Source: Candidatus Marisimplicoccus framensis
GTDB taxonomy: Bacteria > Bacteroidota > Bacteroidia > Flavobacteriales > Flavobacteriaceae
Length of the DNA stretch: 64,000 nt
Assembly: GCA_905182065.1 (NCBI GenBank)
Contig: CAJIZN010000001.1
Coordinates: 310,001 to 374,000 of the forward strand
Direction of reading: 5' to 3'
The notes beneath the pieces were generated by a model, which did not search any database, was not told where the DNA came from, and saw only the letters and a list, made by a program, of their open reading frames with translations. Positions 20,401 to 29,053 of this stretch are shown here, piece after piece. The position numbers and the translations under genes were made by a program. Every line of letters begins with the position of its first letter. The first letter of the stretch is position 1.

Positions 20401-20461
20401 TTGTGATACGTTTATTTTTTACCTTCATAAAATCTTAGATGAAGATTTTCTAAACAAATAA
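17438..20461 (+). CDS. Trifunctional fusion: phosphotransferase (APH) - M23 peptidase-like - class III aminotransferase
   Basis: A 1007-residue protein with three domains in one frame. Residues about 1-330 are an APH/choline-kinase-type phosphotransferase: catalytic loop [10 protein letters not shown] near residue 200 and metal-binding IIDFGD near 228. Residues about 410-545 are an M23 (LytM-like) domain with both zinc motifs: HLGLD near 438 and HLHFQ near 528. Residues about 575-1007 are a class III PLP aminotransferase with [24 protein letters not shown] and [11 protein letters not shown], whose Lys848 binds PLP. The C-terminal part resembles AGXT2/ethanolamine-phosphate phospho-lyase-type enzymes. 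A known but unusual architecture: a kinase plus a PLP lyase could phosphorylate and then eliminate an amino alcohol. The role of the M23 module is unclear, since no signal peptide is present. Confidence 0.85.
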   Translation: MSFDNSKISTKEATKILYANYDIEGSVLELDGEIDFNFKVNSVDGKNYLLKISRPGFKSDYIDFQIKLLDHLNKNCEIEIAGNELTVDGEKSCIIKDNLGKERSVRLLSWVEGRLWSSANPINKSLRNDLGSKTAMISKSLTNFSHSFSKRKIEWDISNSLWVEDYIEKFEVGNKKIIKEFIKDFKAGLPIFNKLKKSIIHNDINDNNIIISNDLLNPKIESIIDFGDSVFTQTINDLAISCSYGIMNLNDPLSACCDIVNGYNAISKISDDELKILFNLVSMRLVISVTKSLINRVKEPENKYLLISEKSAWDVLKKWVKIDSEFAYYSFRKACGTNAHPNQNKFYKWAKKNKFSAADLFPSVKKNKFHKIDLSVGSKWIGGRKEIEDLDLFQFKIEKLQKQYPGKIIAGGYLEPRSIYSSNSYDKIGNFGNESRTVHLGLDFWLSPGTKVNSMFDGEVVTSINDKGDKEYGGLLIIKHKVENFEFYTLYGHNTVGSVLKNKIGAKIKKGDIIAEIANYPENGNWAPHLHFQIMLSTLNYKIDFPGVCYYNQVEVWKDLCPNPNLLFKSVDLNYTNDKSDGELIEYRKKHLGKSLKLHYEEPINIVRGEGVYLISKNGRKYLDTINNVAHVGHENESVVIEGQNQMSILNTNSRYLHKSINELAEEIIQTLPEKLSVIHFVNSGSEANELAIRMMKSHTGSNDIIVSENGYHGNTNICVDISSYKFDGNGGKGAPENTHVIPMPTKFNGKYKGENASKGYISEIENSINNLKSKNRGLGGFIIEPIISCGGQVELPDGFLKTAYDLIRKNGGICISDEVQVGCGRLGESFWGFELHDVIPDIITIGKPLGNGHPIGAVVCTSEIAESFANGMEFFNTFGGNPVSCSIATQVLKVVKNENLQKNAKTIGNYFKKELKNLSGKHDIIGDVRGQGLFLGIEFIDHKMNPLFKEAKYIVNRLKNFGILASLDGPSNNVIKIKPPLIFNKDNCDTFIFYLHKILDEDFLNK

Positions 20462-20469
20462 TAACTACT

Positions 20470-21027
20470 ATGATCAAATATAATATCTTATTTACCTTTT
20501 TATTATTAAATACTTCAATAGCTATGTCGCAAAAATATGAGACTCAAGAATATAAAATAGTTAATCAGATTGACAAAGTTGAAATTAGATACTACCCTAG
20601 TGCCGCGATGATAAAAGTCTCTGCTAACATGGGTAGAAATAATAATTTTGGAAAATTATTTAGATATATAGCAGGTGGAAATAAAAGTGATGAAAAAATT
20701 GCAATGACTACTCCTGTATATATGTCAAATGATAATAGGACTATGGAATTTGTACTTCCAAGAAAATTTATTTCTAATAATGCTCCTGTTCCAATTGATA
20801 GCGATGTTGAGACTTATATATCAGAGCCAAAGTATTTTGCAGCTATTAGATACTCAGGTTATTCAAATGAAAGAAAAGAAAAAGAATATAAGGAACAACT
20901 TATTAAAAAAATTGAGGAAAGTAAACTTAAAATGCTAAGCGATCATTATGTTCTTTCTTATGATGGTCCTACAAAATTCTACAATAGAAGGAATGAAATT
21001 TTAATTCAAGTCAATTACTCAGATTAA
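20470..21027 (+). CDS. Exported SOUL heme-binding family protein
   Basis: A signal peptide (LLNTSIAMSQ) is followed by YETQEYKIVNQIDKVEIRYYP, GKLFRYIAGGNKSDEKIAMTTPVYM and the strand series ending YNRRNEILIQV. This is the SOUL/HBP fold. The KIAMTTPV segment is the family signature. SOUL proteins bind heme or related tetrapyrroles; a periplasmic copy may buffer or traffic heme. It starts 9 bp after the large fusion gene, so it probably shares its transcript. Confidence 0.85.
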   Translation: MIKYNILFTFLLLNTSIAMSQKYETQEYKIVNQIDKVEIRYYPSAAMIKVSANMGRNNNFGKLFRYIAGGNKSDEKIAMTTPVYMSNDNRTMEFVLPRKFISNNAPVPIDSDVETYISEPKYFAAIRYSGYSNERKEKEYKEQLIKKIEESKLKMLSDHYVLSYDGPTKFYNRRNEILIQVNYSD

Positions 21028-21149
21028 TAATTCACAATTTTTTTATTTAAAATTATTGTTTTTTTATAAAAATTCATACCCTTAAATATCAATTTCATAA
21101 ATATTAAATAATTAGTATTTCTAATTACCAATAAGTGTTTCTTATAAAA

Positions 21150-21157
21150 TAGTTTTG
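21150..21157 (+). promoter_or_regulatory. -7 promoter box TAGTTTTG before the ammonium module
   Basis: TAGTTTTG fits TAnnTTTG and lies 29 bp upstream of the ATG at 21186. The 158-bp gap before this gene is otherwise nearly pure A/T. It is the only candidate start for the porin-like / P-II / AmtB transcript. Confidence 0.5.
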
Positions 21158-21185
21158 GTTTAAATAATTTTAAACAACTTAAACT

Positions 21186-21854
21186 ATGAAAAATTTTATA
21201 ATAAATTTCTCCTCTTCTTTTAAGTTTATTTTACTAACTATAGTAGCTCTTCTTTCACCAAACATTTCATACTCACAAGACTTTGGAGCTGATTTAGTAA
21301 GTTCTTATGTTTGGAGGGGAACACAATTTGGATCTGGCGCACACATTCAACCTTACATGGATCTTGGGTCTGGTAACCTAACTGGAGGTGTTTGGGGAAG
21401 TTTTCCTACATCAGCTAAAGGTGGTGGAAATGAACTTGACTTATGGGTAAGTTATGATTTTGGACTACTCGCATTAACAGTAACTAACTATACATTTCCA
21501 AGTGAGGGAGGAGTATATGCTGATGGTGAAGGATTATTTAATGGAGATTACACAGAACTTGCTGCATCTACATCTATTATGGGTGTTGACTTGTCTGCAG
21601 GGTACTTTACTGAAGTTGAAGCATTATATGTTGAGCTTGGATTCTCCACTGGAGCTGTAGATATAGCTTTGGGATATGGTGATGATCAAGCAGATGGATT
21701 CTATGCAGGCGGAGGGTCAGGTTTAGTTAATATGTCATTTAGCGGCTCAAAGGATATTCAAATATCAGATAACTATGCATTACCTGTTTTTGGATCATTC
21801 ATTTTAAACCCTGAAGCAGAGACTGCATTTTTAGTTTTTGGAATAAGTTTCTAA
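21186..21854 (+). CDS. TorF-family putative porin
   Basis: A 222-residue outer-membrane protein with a signal peptide ending near SYSQD. It has DFGADLVSSYVWRGTQFGSGAHIQPYMDL at the start of the barrel, which matches the TorF/Gcw_chp family (SxYVWRGxxxS). Alternating strands follow, with a terminal aromatic (FGISF) for barrel assembly. It lies 12 bp before the P-II gene and upstream of AmtB, as seen in many Bacteroidota, which suggests passage of ammonium or small nitrogen compounds across the outer membrane. Confidence 0.75.
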   Translation: MKNFIINFSSSFKFILLTIVALLSPNISYSQDFGADLVSSYVWRGTQFGSGAHIQPYMDLGSGNLTGGVWGSFPTSAKGGGNELDLWVSYDFGLLALTVTNYTFPSEGGVYADGEGLFNGDYTELAASTSIMGVDLSAGYFTEVEALYVELGFSTGAVDIALGYGDDQADGFYAGGGSGLVNMSFSGSKDIQISDNYALPVFGSFILNPEAETAFLVFGISF

Positions 21855-21866
21855 ATTGAACACATT

Positions 21867-22205
21867 ATGAAAAAAATAGAGGCAATTATTAGAAAGTCAA
21901 AATTTGACGAAGTCGTTAAAGCTCTGCATGATGTAGAAGTTTACTTTTTCAGCTACTGGGATGTTACCGGAGTTGGAAATGAAAAAATAGGAAAGGTCTA
22001 CAGGGGGATTACATATAGCACAAAAGATATTCAAAGAAGGTGTTTATCAATTATTGTATCAGACACATTTGTTGATGCAACAGTTGAAGCAATAATTAAA
22101 TCTGGAGCAACTGGAAGCATAGGTGATGGTAAAATTTTTGTTTTACCATGCGATGAAGCCTATAGAATTAGAACAGGAGAACAAGGAAATAAATCATTTA
22201 ATTAA
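21867..22205 (+). CDS. P-II nitrogen regulatory protein
   Basis: A 112-residue P-II trimer subunit: start KKIEAIIRKSKFDEV, T-loop KIGKVYRGITYST with the Tyr that is modified in proteobacterial homologues, and the signature GATGSIGDGKIFVLP. The end EAYRIRTGEQG is standard. The segment before the T-loop (SYWDVTGVGNEK) differs from the usual VTEVKGFGRQK. The family Gln that contacts 2-oxoglutarate is replaced by Glu by my alignment. Encoded 5 bp before AmtB, so a GlnK-type function is expected: blocking AmtB when nitrogen is plentiful. Confidence 0.9.
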   Translation: MKKIEAIIRKSKFDEVVKALHDVEVYFFSYWDVTGVGNEKIGKVYRGITYSTKDIQRRCLSIIVSDTFVDATVEAIIKSGATGSIGDGKIFVLPCDEAYRIRTGEQGNKSFN

Positions 22206-22210
22206 AAAAC

Positions 22211-23422
22211 ATGGAACTATTAACAACTAATAATGTTTGGATGATGCTCTGTGCAGCATTAGTATTCTTCATGCATCTTGGATTTTCTTTCTTAGAGATA
22301 GGACTAACAAGGCAAAAAAATACAATTAATATTTTATTCAAAAACTTTTTTATAATAACTATGGGGTTAATCACTTATTGTTTAATTGGTTTTAACCTTA
22401 TGTATCCAGGAGACTTTAATATAATAAATGGATTTCTTGGGTTTTCAGGACTTGGTTTAGATTCAGTTGCAGCAGCAGATTTAGCATATAACGAGGGTTA
22501 TACATATTGGACAGATTTCTTATTTCAAGGAATGTTTGCAGCTACAGCTGGAACTATTATTTCAGGGGCAGTTGCAGAGAGAATTAAAATTAATTCTTTT
22601 ATGATTATAGTATTTGTATACATAACTCTAGTATATCCAATTGTTGGTTCATGGCAATGGGGAAGTGGTTTTTTATATAATTTAGGTTTTTATGATTTTG
22701 CTGGCTCAACTCTAGTTCATTCTGTTGGAGGGTGGGGAGCATTAATTATAATATATCTATTAGGGGCTAGAAAAGGTAAGTTTGATATTTCTGGAAATCC
22801 AGTTGCAATACCTGGATCAAATATCCCACTTTCTGCAGCTGGTGTTCTTATTCTTTGGTTAGGATGGTTTGGGTTTAATGGTGGATCTGTTTTATCTGCT
22901 GATCCTTCTAACACATCATTAGTTCTTGTAACTACATGTCTTGCAGCAGCAGCAGGAGGAATTGGAGCAATTTCACTTTCAACTCTACTTTATAAAAATC
23001 TAGATATAACTATGTTTATGAATGGTGTGCTGGGAGGACTCGTAGGAATTACAGCGGGTGCAGACCAAATGGGTCCAACCGAGGCAATAATAATTGGATC
23101 AGTTGGAGGAATAATTGTAGTTCTTGGTGTTGCTCTTCTTGATAAATGTAAACTGGATGATCCAGTTGGAGCTATTCCAGTTCATTTATTTGCTGGAATA
23201 TGGGGGACATTATCTGTAGGTATATTTGGAGCATCAGCAGGGTTTAATCAATTTATGATTCAGCTTGCAAGTATAGGAATTGTTGGATTCTTTTGTGTGA
23301 TTTGCACAACAATAATAGTCTTAACTGTTAAATCATTTGTTGGACTTAGAGTTTCTGAAGAAGAAGAATCTACTGGATTAGATATTACAGAACATGGTAC
23401 GAAAGCATATTTTTCATCTTAA
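22211..23422 (+). CDS. amtB: Ammonium transporter AmtB
   Basis: A 403-residue Amt/MEP/Rh protein with about 11 helices. It has the twin pore histidines (TLVHSVGGWGAL and IPVHLFAGIWG), the signature DFAGSTLVH, and WLGWFGFNGGS. The start MELLTTNNVWMMLCAALVFFMH is the usual first helix without an extra signal peptide. Conducts ammonium across the inner membrane under control of the adjacent P-II protein. Followed by a strong rho-independent terminator. Confidence 0.95.
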   Translation: MELLTTNNVWMMLCAALVFFMHLGFSFLEIGLTRQKNTINILFKNFFIITMGLITYCLIGFNLMYPGDFNIINGFLGFSGLGLDSVAAADLAYNEGYTYWTDFLFQGMFAATAGTIISGAVAERIKINSFMIIVFVYITLVYPIVGSWQWGSGFLYNLGFYDFAGSTLVHSVGGWGALIIIYLLGARKGKFDISGNPVAIPGSNIPLSAAGVLILWLGWFGFNGGSVLSADPSNTSLVLVTTCLAAAAGGIGAISLSTLLYKNLDITMFMNGVLGGLVGITAGADQMGPTEAIIIGSVGGIIVVLGVALLDKCKLDDPVGAIPVHLFAGIWGTLSVGIFGASAGFNQFMIQLASIGIVGFFCVICTTIIVLTVKSFVGLRVSEEEESTGLDITEHGTKAYFSS

Positions 23423-23453
23423 TGAAATAATAGCTTCTATTGTTTTCAACCTT

Positions 23454-23482
23454 AAAAGGAGGTCATTTGATCTCCTTTTTTT
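23454..23482 (+). terminator. Rho-independent terminator after amtB
   Basis: AAAAGGAGGTC pairs with GATCTCCTTTT around an ATTT loop, followed by a T-run. A complete 11-bp stem with one G-T wobble, 31 bp after the amtB stop. It isolates the ammonium module from the next gene. Confidence 0.9.
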
Positions 23483-23530
23483 GATTTAAAATTCAATAAT
23501 AATTTATTTAATTATGATACTTTTATAATA

Positions 23531-25036
23531 ATGAAGAAAATAGTTATTGTTGGAAGTGGTATTAATGGTTTAGTTGCGGCAAATTACTTAGTTAAAGAAG
23601 GTTATGATGTTAGTATAATTGAAAAAAAAGATATTACAGGCGGTGCTTGTATAAAAGATTCTATTCAAATTGAGAATAAAAAAATTGATTTTGCATATGG
23701 ATCAACTGTTCTAGGAATGATGCCAGATTTTATTTTTAAAGAAACAGGATTGATTAATAAAGTGGAAGGGTTTTACCCTAAAACGCCTAAGCTTGTTTAT
23801 TTTCAAGGTGATCCAAAAACTACTAAAATATTTCAAAACCATGATCAACTAGAGAAGGAGCTTAGAGAAAAATGGAATGAAAAAGGAAAAATAAGTGATT
23901 TTAGAAATGATGAAAATAAAGTTATAAATTTTATACAAAAACTTTATAGAGAAGCAGTATCTCCATCAATAGATTTAGCAAATAAAATATTAGGTAAAGA
24001 GCTAACAAGTTTGTGGATTTCAGGAACAGCAAAAGACCTACTAGATCATTATTTTACTAGTGATAGGACAAAATTATATATGGGAATGACTGTCATTGAA
24101 AGCGGTCCTGCTTCAATTTATGATCCTGGAACTGCATTTACAATCCCTTTAATGGACTCTGGTTCAGTATATGATGGTTATTGGGGTTATGTTAAAACTG
24201 GTATTTGGAAAATAACCGAATCTCTAACTAAAATTAATTATGATTTAGGAGTCAACATTCATTTAAACTCATCGATAAATGAGGTAGACACTAAAACTAA
24301 TTCTATTTCTTTTGTAAAAGATAAAAAAGATTATAAAATTAATTATGACCATTTATTATTTGCAACTGACCCAGTGACTCCATCAAAACTTATAAATAAT
24401 TTTAATCAGAAAAAGGTTAAGCTTGATTTAATTGGAACTAGTGGAAAGGTTACAGCTTTTTTTAAAAATCCTGTCAAATGGAAAGAATCAAATAATTATT
24501 CTGATTCATTTAGATTCGTTTTTTCAACAGATACTTTAAAAGATTTTGAAAATGCTAGTCAAAACGCATTAAAAAATTCTGGAGATTATTTTCCTGGATT
24601 TATTCAAGTATATCCTGATGGAAGTGCTCAGAGAACTATGGGTAATAAGGAAAATTTTGATAAGTTAATTTTCTTTACTAAGAATCTGAGTTATAATAAA
24701 AAAGCTGATGATCTAGAAAATATTAAGGATAAGATTGTTTCAACTGTACTTCCTTATATTGAGAATTCAGATGATCTGGTTTTTAGCAAGTTTCTAACTC
24801 CAAAAGATTTAAATGAAACATTTTTATTTCCAAAGGGAAATATTGATCATTCTACTATGACAGGTAATCAGAATTTTGATAAACGAACATTTAGTTCTCA
24901 ATCTTCAAACTTTTATTCTTACTATGACTATGAGAACGTTTATTATTGTGGGGCGGGAAGTTTTCCATGTGGAAGTGTAGCTGGAACTCCAGGCTATATG
25001 TGTTCAAAACAAATAATTAAGGCTAGTTTGCAGTAA
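23531..25036 (+). CDS. Phytoene-desaturase-like FAD-dependent oxidoreductase
   Basis: A 501-residue protein with an N-terminal dinucleotide-binding motif (IVGSGINGLVAANYLVKEG, then IIEKKDITGGACI). The C-terminal motif CGAGSFPCGSVAGTPGYMCSKQI is the CrtI/carotenoid-isomerase-type ending. Members of this branch (NAD(P)/FAD-dependent oxidoreductases, CrtI/CrtISO-like) desaturate or isomerise polyenes, but many act on other lipids. No carotenoid genes are adjacent, so the substrate is unknown. Single-gene transcript after the amtB terminator. Confidence 0.8.
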   Translation: MKKIVIVGSGINGLVAANYLVKEGYDVSIIEKKDITGGACIKDSIQIENKKIDFAYGSTVLGMMPDFIFKETGLINKVEGFYPKTPKLVYFQGDPKTTKIFQNHDQLEKELREKWNEKGKISDFRNDENKVINFIQKLYREAVSPSIDLANKILGKELTSLWISGTAKDLLDHYFTSDRTKLYMGMTVIESGPASIYDPGTAFTIPLMDSGSVYDGYWGYVKTGIWKITESLTKINYDLGVNIHLNSSINEVDTKTNSISFVKDKKDYKINYDHLLFATDPVTPSKLINNFNQKKVKLDLIGTSGKVTAFFKNPVKWKESNNYSDSFRFVFSTDTLKDFENASQNALKNSGDYFPGFIQVYPDGSAQRTMGNKENFDKLIFFTKNLSYNKKADDLENIKDKIVSTVLPYIENSDDLVFSKFLTPKDLNETFLFPKGNIDHSTMTGNQNFDKRTFSSQSSNFYSYYDYENVYYCGAGSFPCGSVAGTPGYMCSKQIIKASLQ

Positions 25037-25100
25037 TAATGCTGTATTATTATCTCCAATAAAAAAAATATTTTTAATACATTTAAATAAATACTTCAAA

Positions 25101-25823
25101 ATGAAGAATTCATATTTACTCTTACTTTTTATTTTAATGTCAGCTTGTACAAATTCAACAAAGGTTGTGTTTTTAGGAGACTCAATAACAGCAGCTGGAG
25201 TTTATGATAAAGAGGTTGCTGAACCCTGGGGTGATACTTTTGTTTACCCTAAAGCAACTGGTTTTATTACACTACTAAATGAAAATGTTGGAGACAATAT
25301 GGAATTAATTGGAAAAGGTGTTAGTGGAGATAAAGTATCCGATCTTCTTACAAGATATAAAGATGATGTAATGAAACTAAATCCTGATATAGTATTTATT
25401 TACATTGGGATTAATGATGTATGGCATAAATATGACTTTGGCACTGGGTCAGATATTGATTTTTATGAAAGTGGTTTAAGAAAAATTATTTATGATATAA
25501 AAAGTCAGGGTGCTGATATAGTTCTTTGTACACCAACACTTATAGGAGAAAATTCAGGTGAATTTACACTAGTTAATCAGTTCAAAGATGTTGAAACAAT
25601 GGAAAGAATGAATGGGGATTTAGATGCTTTCTCAGATGTAATAAGAAAATTATCTACCGAGCTTAATACTGATTTACTGGACTTAAGAGAGATATTCATG
25701 ACTTATGTTTCAGAAAATAACCTTAATAACGAACCAGCAGGTTTATTAACTTATGATGGTGTTCATTTAAATGACCTAGGCAATAAGTTAATTGCAGATG
25801 AAATGATGAAATTCTTAGATTAA
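25101..25823 (+). CDS. SGNH/GDSL hydrolase lipoprotein
   Basis: A 240-residue lipoprotein (lipobox MSAC) with all SGNH blocks: FLGDSITAAG (catalytic Ser), KGVSGDKVSDLL (Gly), YIGINDVWH (Asn) and DGVHLNDLG (catalytic Asp and His). Expected to hydrolyse ester bonds, for example acetyl groups on polysaccharides or lipid esters, at the cell surface or periplasm. Length fits the family. Located 64 bp downstream of the CrtI-like gene. Confidence 0.9.
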   Translation: MKNSYLLLLFILMSACTNSTKVVFLGDSITAAGVYDKEVAEPWGDTFVYPKATGFITLLNENVGDNMELIGKGVSGDKVSDLLTRYKDDVMKLNPDIVFIYIGINDVWHKYDFGTGSDIDFYESGLRKIIYDIKSQGADIVLCTPTLIGENSGEFTLVNQFKDVETMERMNGDLDAFSDVIRKLSTELNTDLLDLREIFMTYVSENNLNNEPAGLLTYDGVHLNDLGNKLIADEMMKFLD

Positions 25824-25867
25824 TTTTATTTAACATTTCATTTTAATATCATTTACAACATATAATT

Positions 25868-25875
25868 TAATTTTG
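25868..25875 (+). promoter_or_regulatory. -7 promoter box TAATTTTG
   Basis: TAATTTTG matches TAnnTTTG and lies 18 bp before the ATG at 25893. It would give a short leader for the cupredoxin lipoprotein. Confidence 0.5.
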
Positions 25876-25892
25876 TATTAAATATTATTCAT

Positions 25893-26953
25893 ATGTCGTT
25901 TATTAAAAATTTGAGTATGTTTCTTTGCATGTTACTATTGATAACATGTTCAAAAGAAAGTGATGTTGCCTCTGATACATATGCTTCAAATGCATCTCAA
26001 AATACTTACACACCACCAACAACCACAACTACTTCAACTACAACTACTACAACAGTTACTCAATTTACATTAGCTGTTACAGCGACTGAGGGTGGAAGTG
26101 TATCAAGTTCAGGTGGGACATATGATGACGGAACATCTGTAACCATTACAGCTACTGCAAATGAAGGATATAGGTTTACAGGATGGGAAGGCAGTGATTC
26201 AACAAGTGAAAGTTTAACAGTTACACTAAATTCAGATCAAACATATCAAGCCCTTTTTGAATTAATACCCGTGTACACTCTATCCGTTACTGCATCAGCA
26301 GGAGGAGGAACTGTCTCAACTGAGGGAGGGGATTTTGAAGAAGGAACATCTGTAACCATTACAGCTACTGCAAATGAAGGATATAGGTTTACAGGATGGG
26401 AAGGCAGTGATTCAACAAGTGAAAGTTTAACAGTTACACTAAATTCAGATCAAACATATCAAGCCCTTTTTGAATTAATAGCTGAAACATCAACGTCAAC
26501 TGATACATCAACGTCAACTGATACATCAACGTCAACTGATATCATCAACTGCATCAATCTGATACATCAACATCAACTGATACATCAACATCAACTGATA
26601 CACCTCCACCCTCAACTGTAGCTTCAACTTACTCAATATCTGTTTCAGCTCAAGGTTCAGCAAACTATATTCTAACTGGTGATGATGCTAATGGTAGTGT
26701 CAGCGGAAATGATCCTTCAGTTTCATTGAAAGTTGGTGATACTTTTAACTTCAATGTTAATGCCCAAGGTCATCCATTTTATTTAATTAAAACTTCTGAT
26801 GGAGGAGTTGGTTCTAGCAATTTAATTGATGGTGTTTCTAATAATGGAGCAGAAAGTGCAACTGTATCGTGGACACCAACCGAAGCTGGAACATATTACT
26901 ATATATGTGAATACCATCCTTCTATGTTAGGTACAATAACTGTAACTGAATAA
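25893..26953 (+). CDS. Lipoprotein with two InlB-type repeats, DTSTST linker and C-terminal cupredoxin domain (frameshift in linker)
   Basis: Lipobox LLITC, then a Thr-rich stretch. Two divergent-InlB-type repeats of about 70 residues follow (each GTSVTITATANEGYRFTGWEGS and ending QTYQALFE). Next comes a hexapeptide DTSTST repeat. In the next frame the protein continues through SVSAQGSANYILTGDD into a plastocyanin-like domain. It holds a His in AQGHPFYLI and CEYHPSM, giving Cys, His and Met in type-1 copper spacing. The main frame ends at 26621 after shifting inside the linker near 26540, so one or two indels there split the gene. Stop at 26951-26953. Likely a surface-anchored electron-transfer or copper-binding protein. 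The two repeats are identical over 138 bp of DNA. Confidence 0.75.
26130..26480. repeat. 138-bp perfect direct repeat within the lipoprotein gene
   Basis: Bases 26130-26267 and 26343-26480 are identical by eye, from GGAACATCTG to GAATTAATA. They encode the core of two InlB-type repeats. The sequence between them has diverged, so the core was probably duplicated or homogenised recently. A further 18-bp unit encoding DTSTST is repeated at 26500-26600. Confidence 0.85.
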
Positions 26954-26956
26954 TTA

Positions 26957-27439
26957 CTATCTAAATTTTATAATCTTAGAATTGGACGGAAGATATAAAG
27001 GATGTTTTGGAGTTCCATTAAGATTTTTACCAAAACACATTGGGTTAGGTATCAATTTTTTAAATTCATTTGGCTCTTCAATAGAATTTCCCCAGGCATA
27101 AACTACCTCATCAACTTTTGATACTAAATTGGTTAATACATTTAAGTTTTTATTTGTTAAACCAATACTAGTGTCTAATGTCTTTGGATTTGGTGTGATA
27201 TAGGTAAAAAGATTACCTACAAAAAAACCTCCATAATCAAGTTTTTTTGTGAAACTTAATAATCTCCTTATTGTAGGATCATCAATACTTTCATTGCCAA
27301 TTGATGGATTTAACATTATATATAATATCTGAGGCTTATTTAAATCCCAATGTCTTGATAATTTATATCTATGTTTTTTATCATTACTAAATCTAGCGTT
27401 TCGTAGTATATTATTCTTGATAATTGAGGCCATGTCCAA
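26957..27439 (-). CDS. DUF1643 family protein
   Basis: A 160-residue soluble protein with YIMLNPSIGNESIDDPTIRRLLSF, GGFFVGNLFTYITPNPKTL and VVYAWGNS. These are the conserved blocks of DUF1643. Members are often found near mobile or phage genes and have no established function. No signal peptide. It is co-oriented with the flavodoxin-fold reductase upstream (24-bp gap). The LNPS-x9-DPT motif suggests a nucleotide- or phosphate-binding site, but that is only an inference. Confidence 0.8.
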   Translation of the reverse strand: MDMASIIKNNILRNARFSNDKKHRYKLSRHWDLNKPQILYIMLNPSIGNESIDDPTIRRLLSFTKKLDYGGFFVGNLFTYITPNPKTLDTSIGLTNKNLNVLTNLVSKVDEVVYAWGNSIEEPNEFKKLIPNPMCFGKNLNGTPKHPLYLPSNSKIIKFR

Positions 27440-27463
27440 ATTTAAATATACCTAAAAAAGAGA

Positions 27464-28039
27464 TTATTTTCTACAATCTCTTAAAACATCCCTCTCTACT
27501 ACTCTAAGATATTTTTGTCTTTTTTTATCTGAAACAAATGGCACTGACCAAAACTGTTTTGTGTTTTTCCAATTACCTCCCCATCCAAATACAAATGTAA
27601 AAACTCCTAATACTAATCTTAGTTTTACAGAGTTTAGATACATTGTTTTAACAGGTAGAGCTGGGGCTCCATGAGTTAAATAACATCTTATTTTTTTCTT
27701 TTTTAAAAAAGATCTGGGATATGCATATGTTTTTGTAATATTTACAAACTCATATGCGAAACCTGGAGTAAAAACTTCGTCGAAGAAAGTTTCCATTTTT
27801 GGAGTCAGCCTGAACCACCAAACAGGAGAGATAAAATAAATTCTATCTGACCAGGTTACATGATCTTTATACTTAGTGACTAAGTCTTTTTTGTCTCTAT
27901 GAAGTTTATCTTCATAAAGATCAACTATCTTAACGTTTTGACTTTGATGTTTACTGAAAGTGTCGATAATAGTTTTGAAGATACCATTGTGGCAAAAAGA
28001 ATTTTTATCTGGATGCCCAATAATTACTAAATTATTCAA
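27464..28039 (-). CDS. NAD(P)H-dependent oxidoreductase, flavodoxin-like fold
   Basis: A 191-residue protein of the KefF/NQO-like family. It has the FMN phosphate-binding start NNLVIIGHPDKNSFCHNGI. The active-site segment SDRIYFISPVWWFRLTPKMETFFDEVF matches the family's PxWWxxxPAxLKxWxDRVF pattern. Then come GFAYEF and CYLTHGAP. Expected to reduce quinones or other electrophiles by two-electron transfer. Divergently oriented to the YpdA-like gene. Confidence 0.85.
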   Translation of the reverse strand: MNNLVIIGHPDKNSFCHNGIFKTIIDTFSKHQSQNVKIVDLYEDKLHRDKKDLVTKYKDHVTWSDRIYFISPVWWFRLTPKMETFFDEVFTPGFAYEFVNITKTYAYPRSFLKKKKIRCYLTHGAPALPVKTMYLNSVKLRLVLGVFTFVFGWGGNWKNTKQFWSVPFVSDKKRQKYLRVVERDVLRDCRK

Positions 28040-28093
28040 TGCTAGAATTTAAAATTAGTTAGCAAAATTAATAAATTTGTTAAGACTTAAGTT

Positions 28094-29053
28094 ATGAAAG
28101 ATTTAATAATTATTGGAGCGGGACCAATTGGACTAGCTTGTGGTATAGAAGCAAAAAAAAACAACCTGGATTATGAGATAATTGATAAAGGAATGCTTGT
28201 TAACTCAATTTTTAATTACCCTGTTAACACAACTTTTTTTTCTACAGCAGATAAGCTTGAAATTGGAGAAATCCCCTTCATTTCTCATAATGTAAAACCT
28301 ACTAGGACAGAAGCTTTAGAATATTATAGAAGAGTTTGTGACTCGTGGAAACTAAATCTAAGTTTATATAATGAGGTATCTGAAATTTTAAATAAAAATT
28401 CTCATTTTGAATTAAAAACTCAAAATGGAATTATGAATTCAAAAAAAATAATAATATGTACTGGTTTTTATGATATCCCATATTTACTTAATATTCCAGG
28501 AGAAGAATTAAACAAAGTATTACATTATTATAATGAGTCTCACCCATACTACAAAATGGATGTTGCAATTGTAGGAGCAGGGAATTCAGCTGTGGATGTT
28601 GCACTTGACACATATAGAAAAGGTGCGAATAGTGTTACGATGATTATTCGAGAAACACAAATTGGCGAAAATATAAAGTATTGGGTAAGACCTGATATTA
28701 TTAATAGGATTGAAAGCAATGAGATTAATGTTTTCTATGAATCTGAAATTTTAAAAATAAAGGAGAAGACAATTATTATTAAAACTAAAAAGGAAACAAA
28801 AGAAATTAAAAATGACTTTGTATTGGCTATGACTGGTTATCAGCCTAATTATAATATTTTAGAAAATCTTGGAGTAGAGATACTAAGTGATGAGTTTAAA
28901 ACTCCTGTTTACAACGAGGATACAATGGAGACGAATGTTAAAGGTGTTTTTGTAGCTGGGGTTATTTGTGGTGGACTTAAAACTAATAAATGGTTTATTG
29001 AAAACTCAAGAGAACACTCACAAAAAATATTATCTCAAATAATTAAAGTCTAG
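28094..29053 (+). CDS. YpdA-family bacillithiol disulfide reductase-like flavoprotein
   Basis: A 319-residue pyridine nucleotide-disulfide oxidoreductase-like flavoprotein: FAD motif IIIGAGPIGLACGIEA at residues 4-19, NAD(P) motif VAIVGAGNSAVDVALD near residue 155, and a C-terminal VFVAGVICGG. The N-terminal NYPVNTTFFSTADKLEIGEIPF block is specific to YpdA. YpdA proteins reduce bacillithiol disulfide with NADPH using a single Cys near the C-terminus; here the Cys in VICGG is a candidate. Its 3' end overlaps the convergent amidohydrolase gene by 11 bp. Confidence 0.85.
   Translation: MKDLIIIGAGPIGLACGIEAKKNNLDYEIIDKGMLVNSIFNYPVNTTFFSTADKLEIGEIPFISHNVKPTRTEALEYYRRVCDSWKLNLSLYNEVSEILNKNSHFELKTQNGIMNSKKIIICTGFYDIPYLLNIPGEELNKVLHYYNESHPYYKMDVAIVGAGNSAVDVALDTYRKGANSVTMIIRETQIGENIKYWVRPDIINRIESNEINVFYESEILKIKEKTIIIKTKKETKEIKNDFVLAMTGYQPNYNILENLGVEILSDEFKTPVYNEDTMETNVKGVFVAGVICGGLKTNKWFIENSREHSQKILSQIIKV

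Noticed and set aside
23531-25036. Carotenoid biosynthesis cluster
   Set aside because: Only one CrtI-like gene is present; no phytoene synthase, cyclase or ketolase is near.
26500-26600. Short regular repeats that could look like a CRISPR array
   Set aside because: The 18-bp unit has no spacers and encodes DTSTST in frame with a lipoprotein linker.
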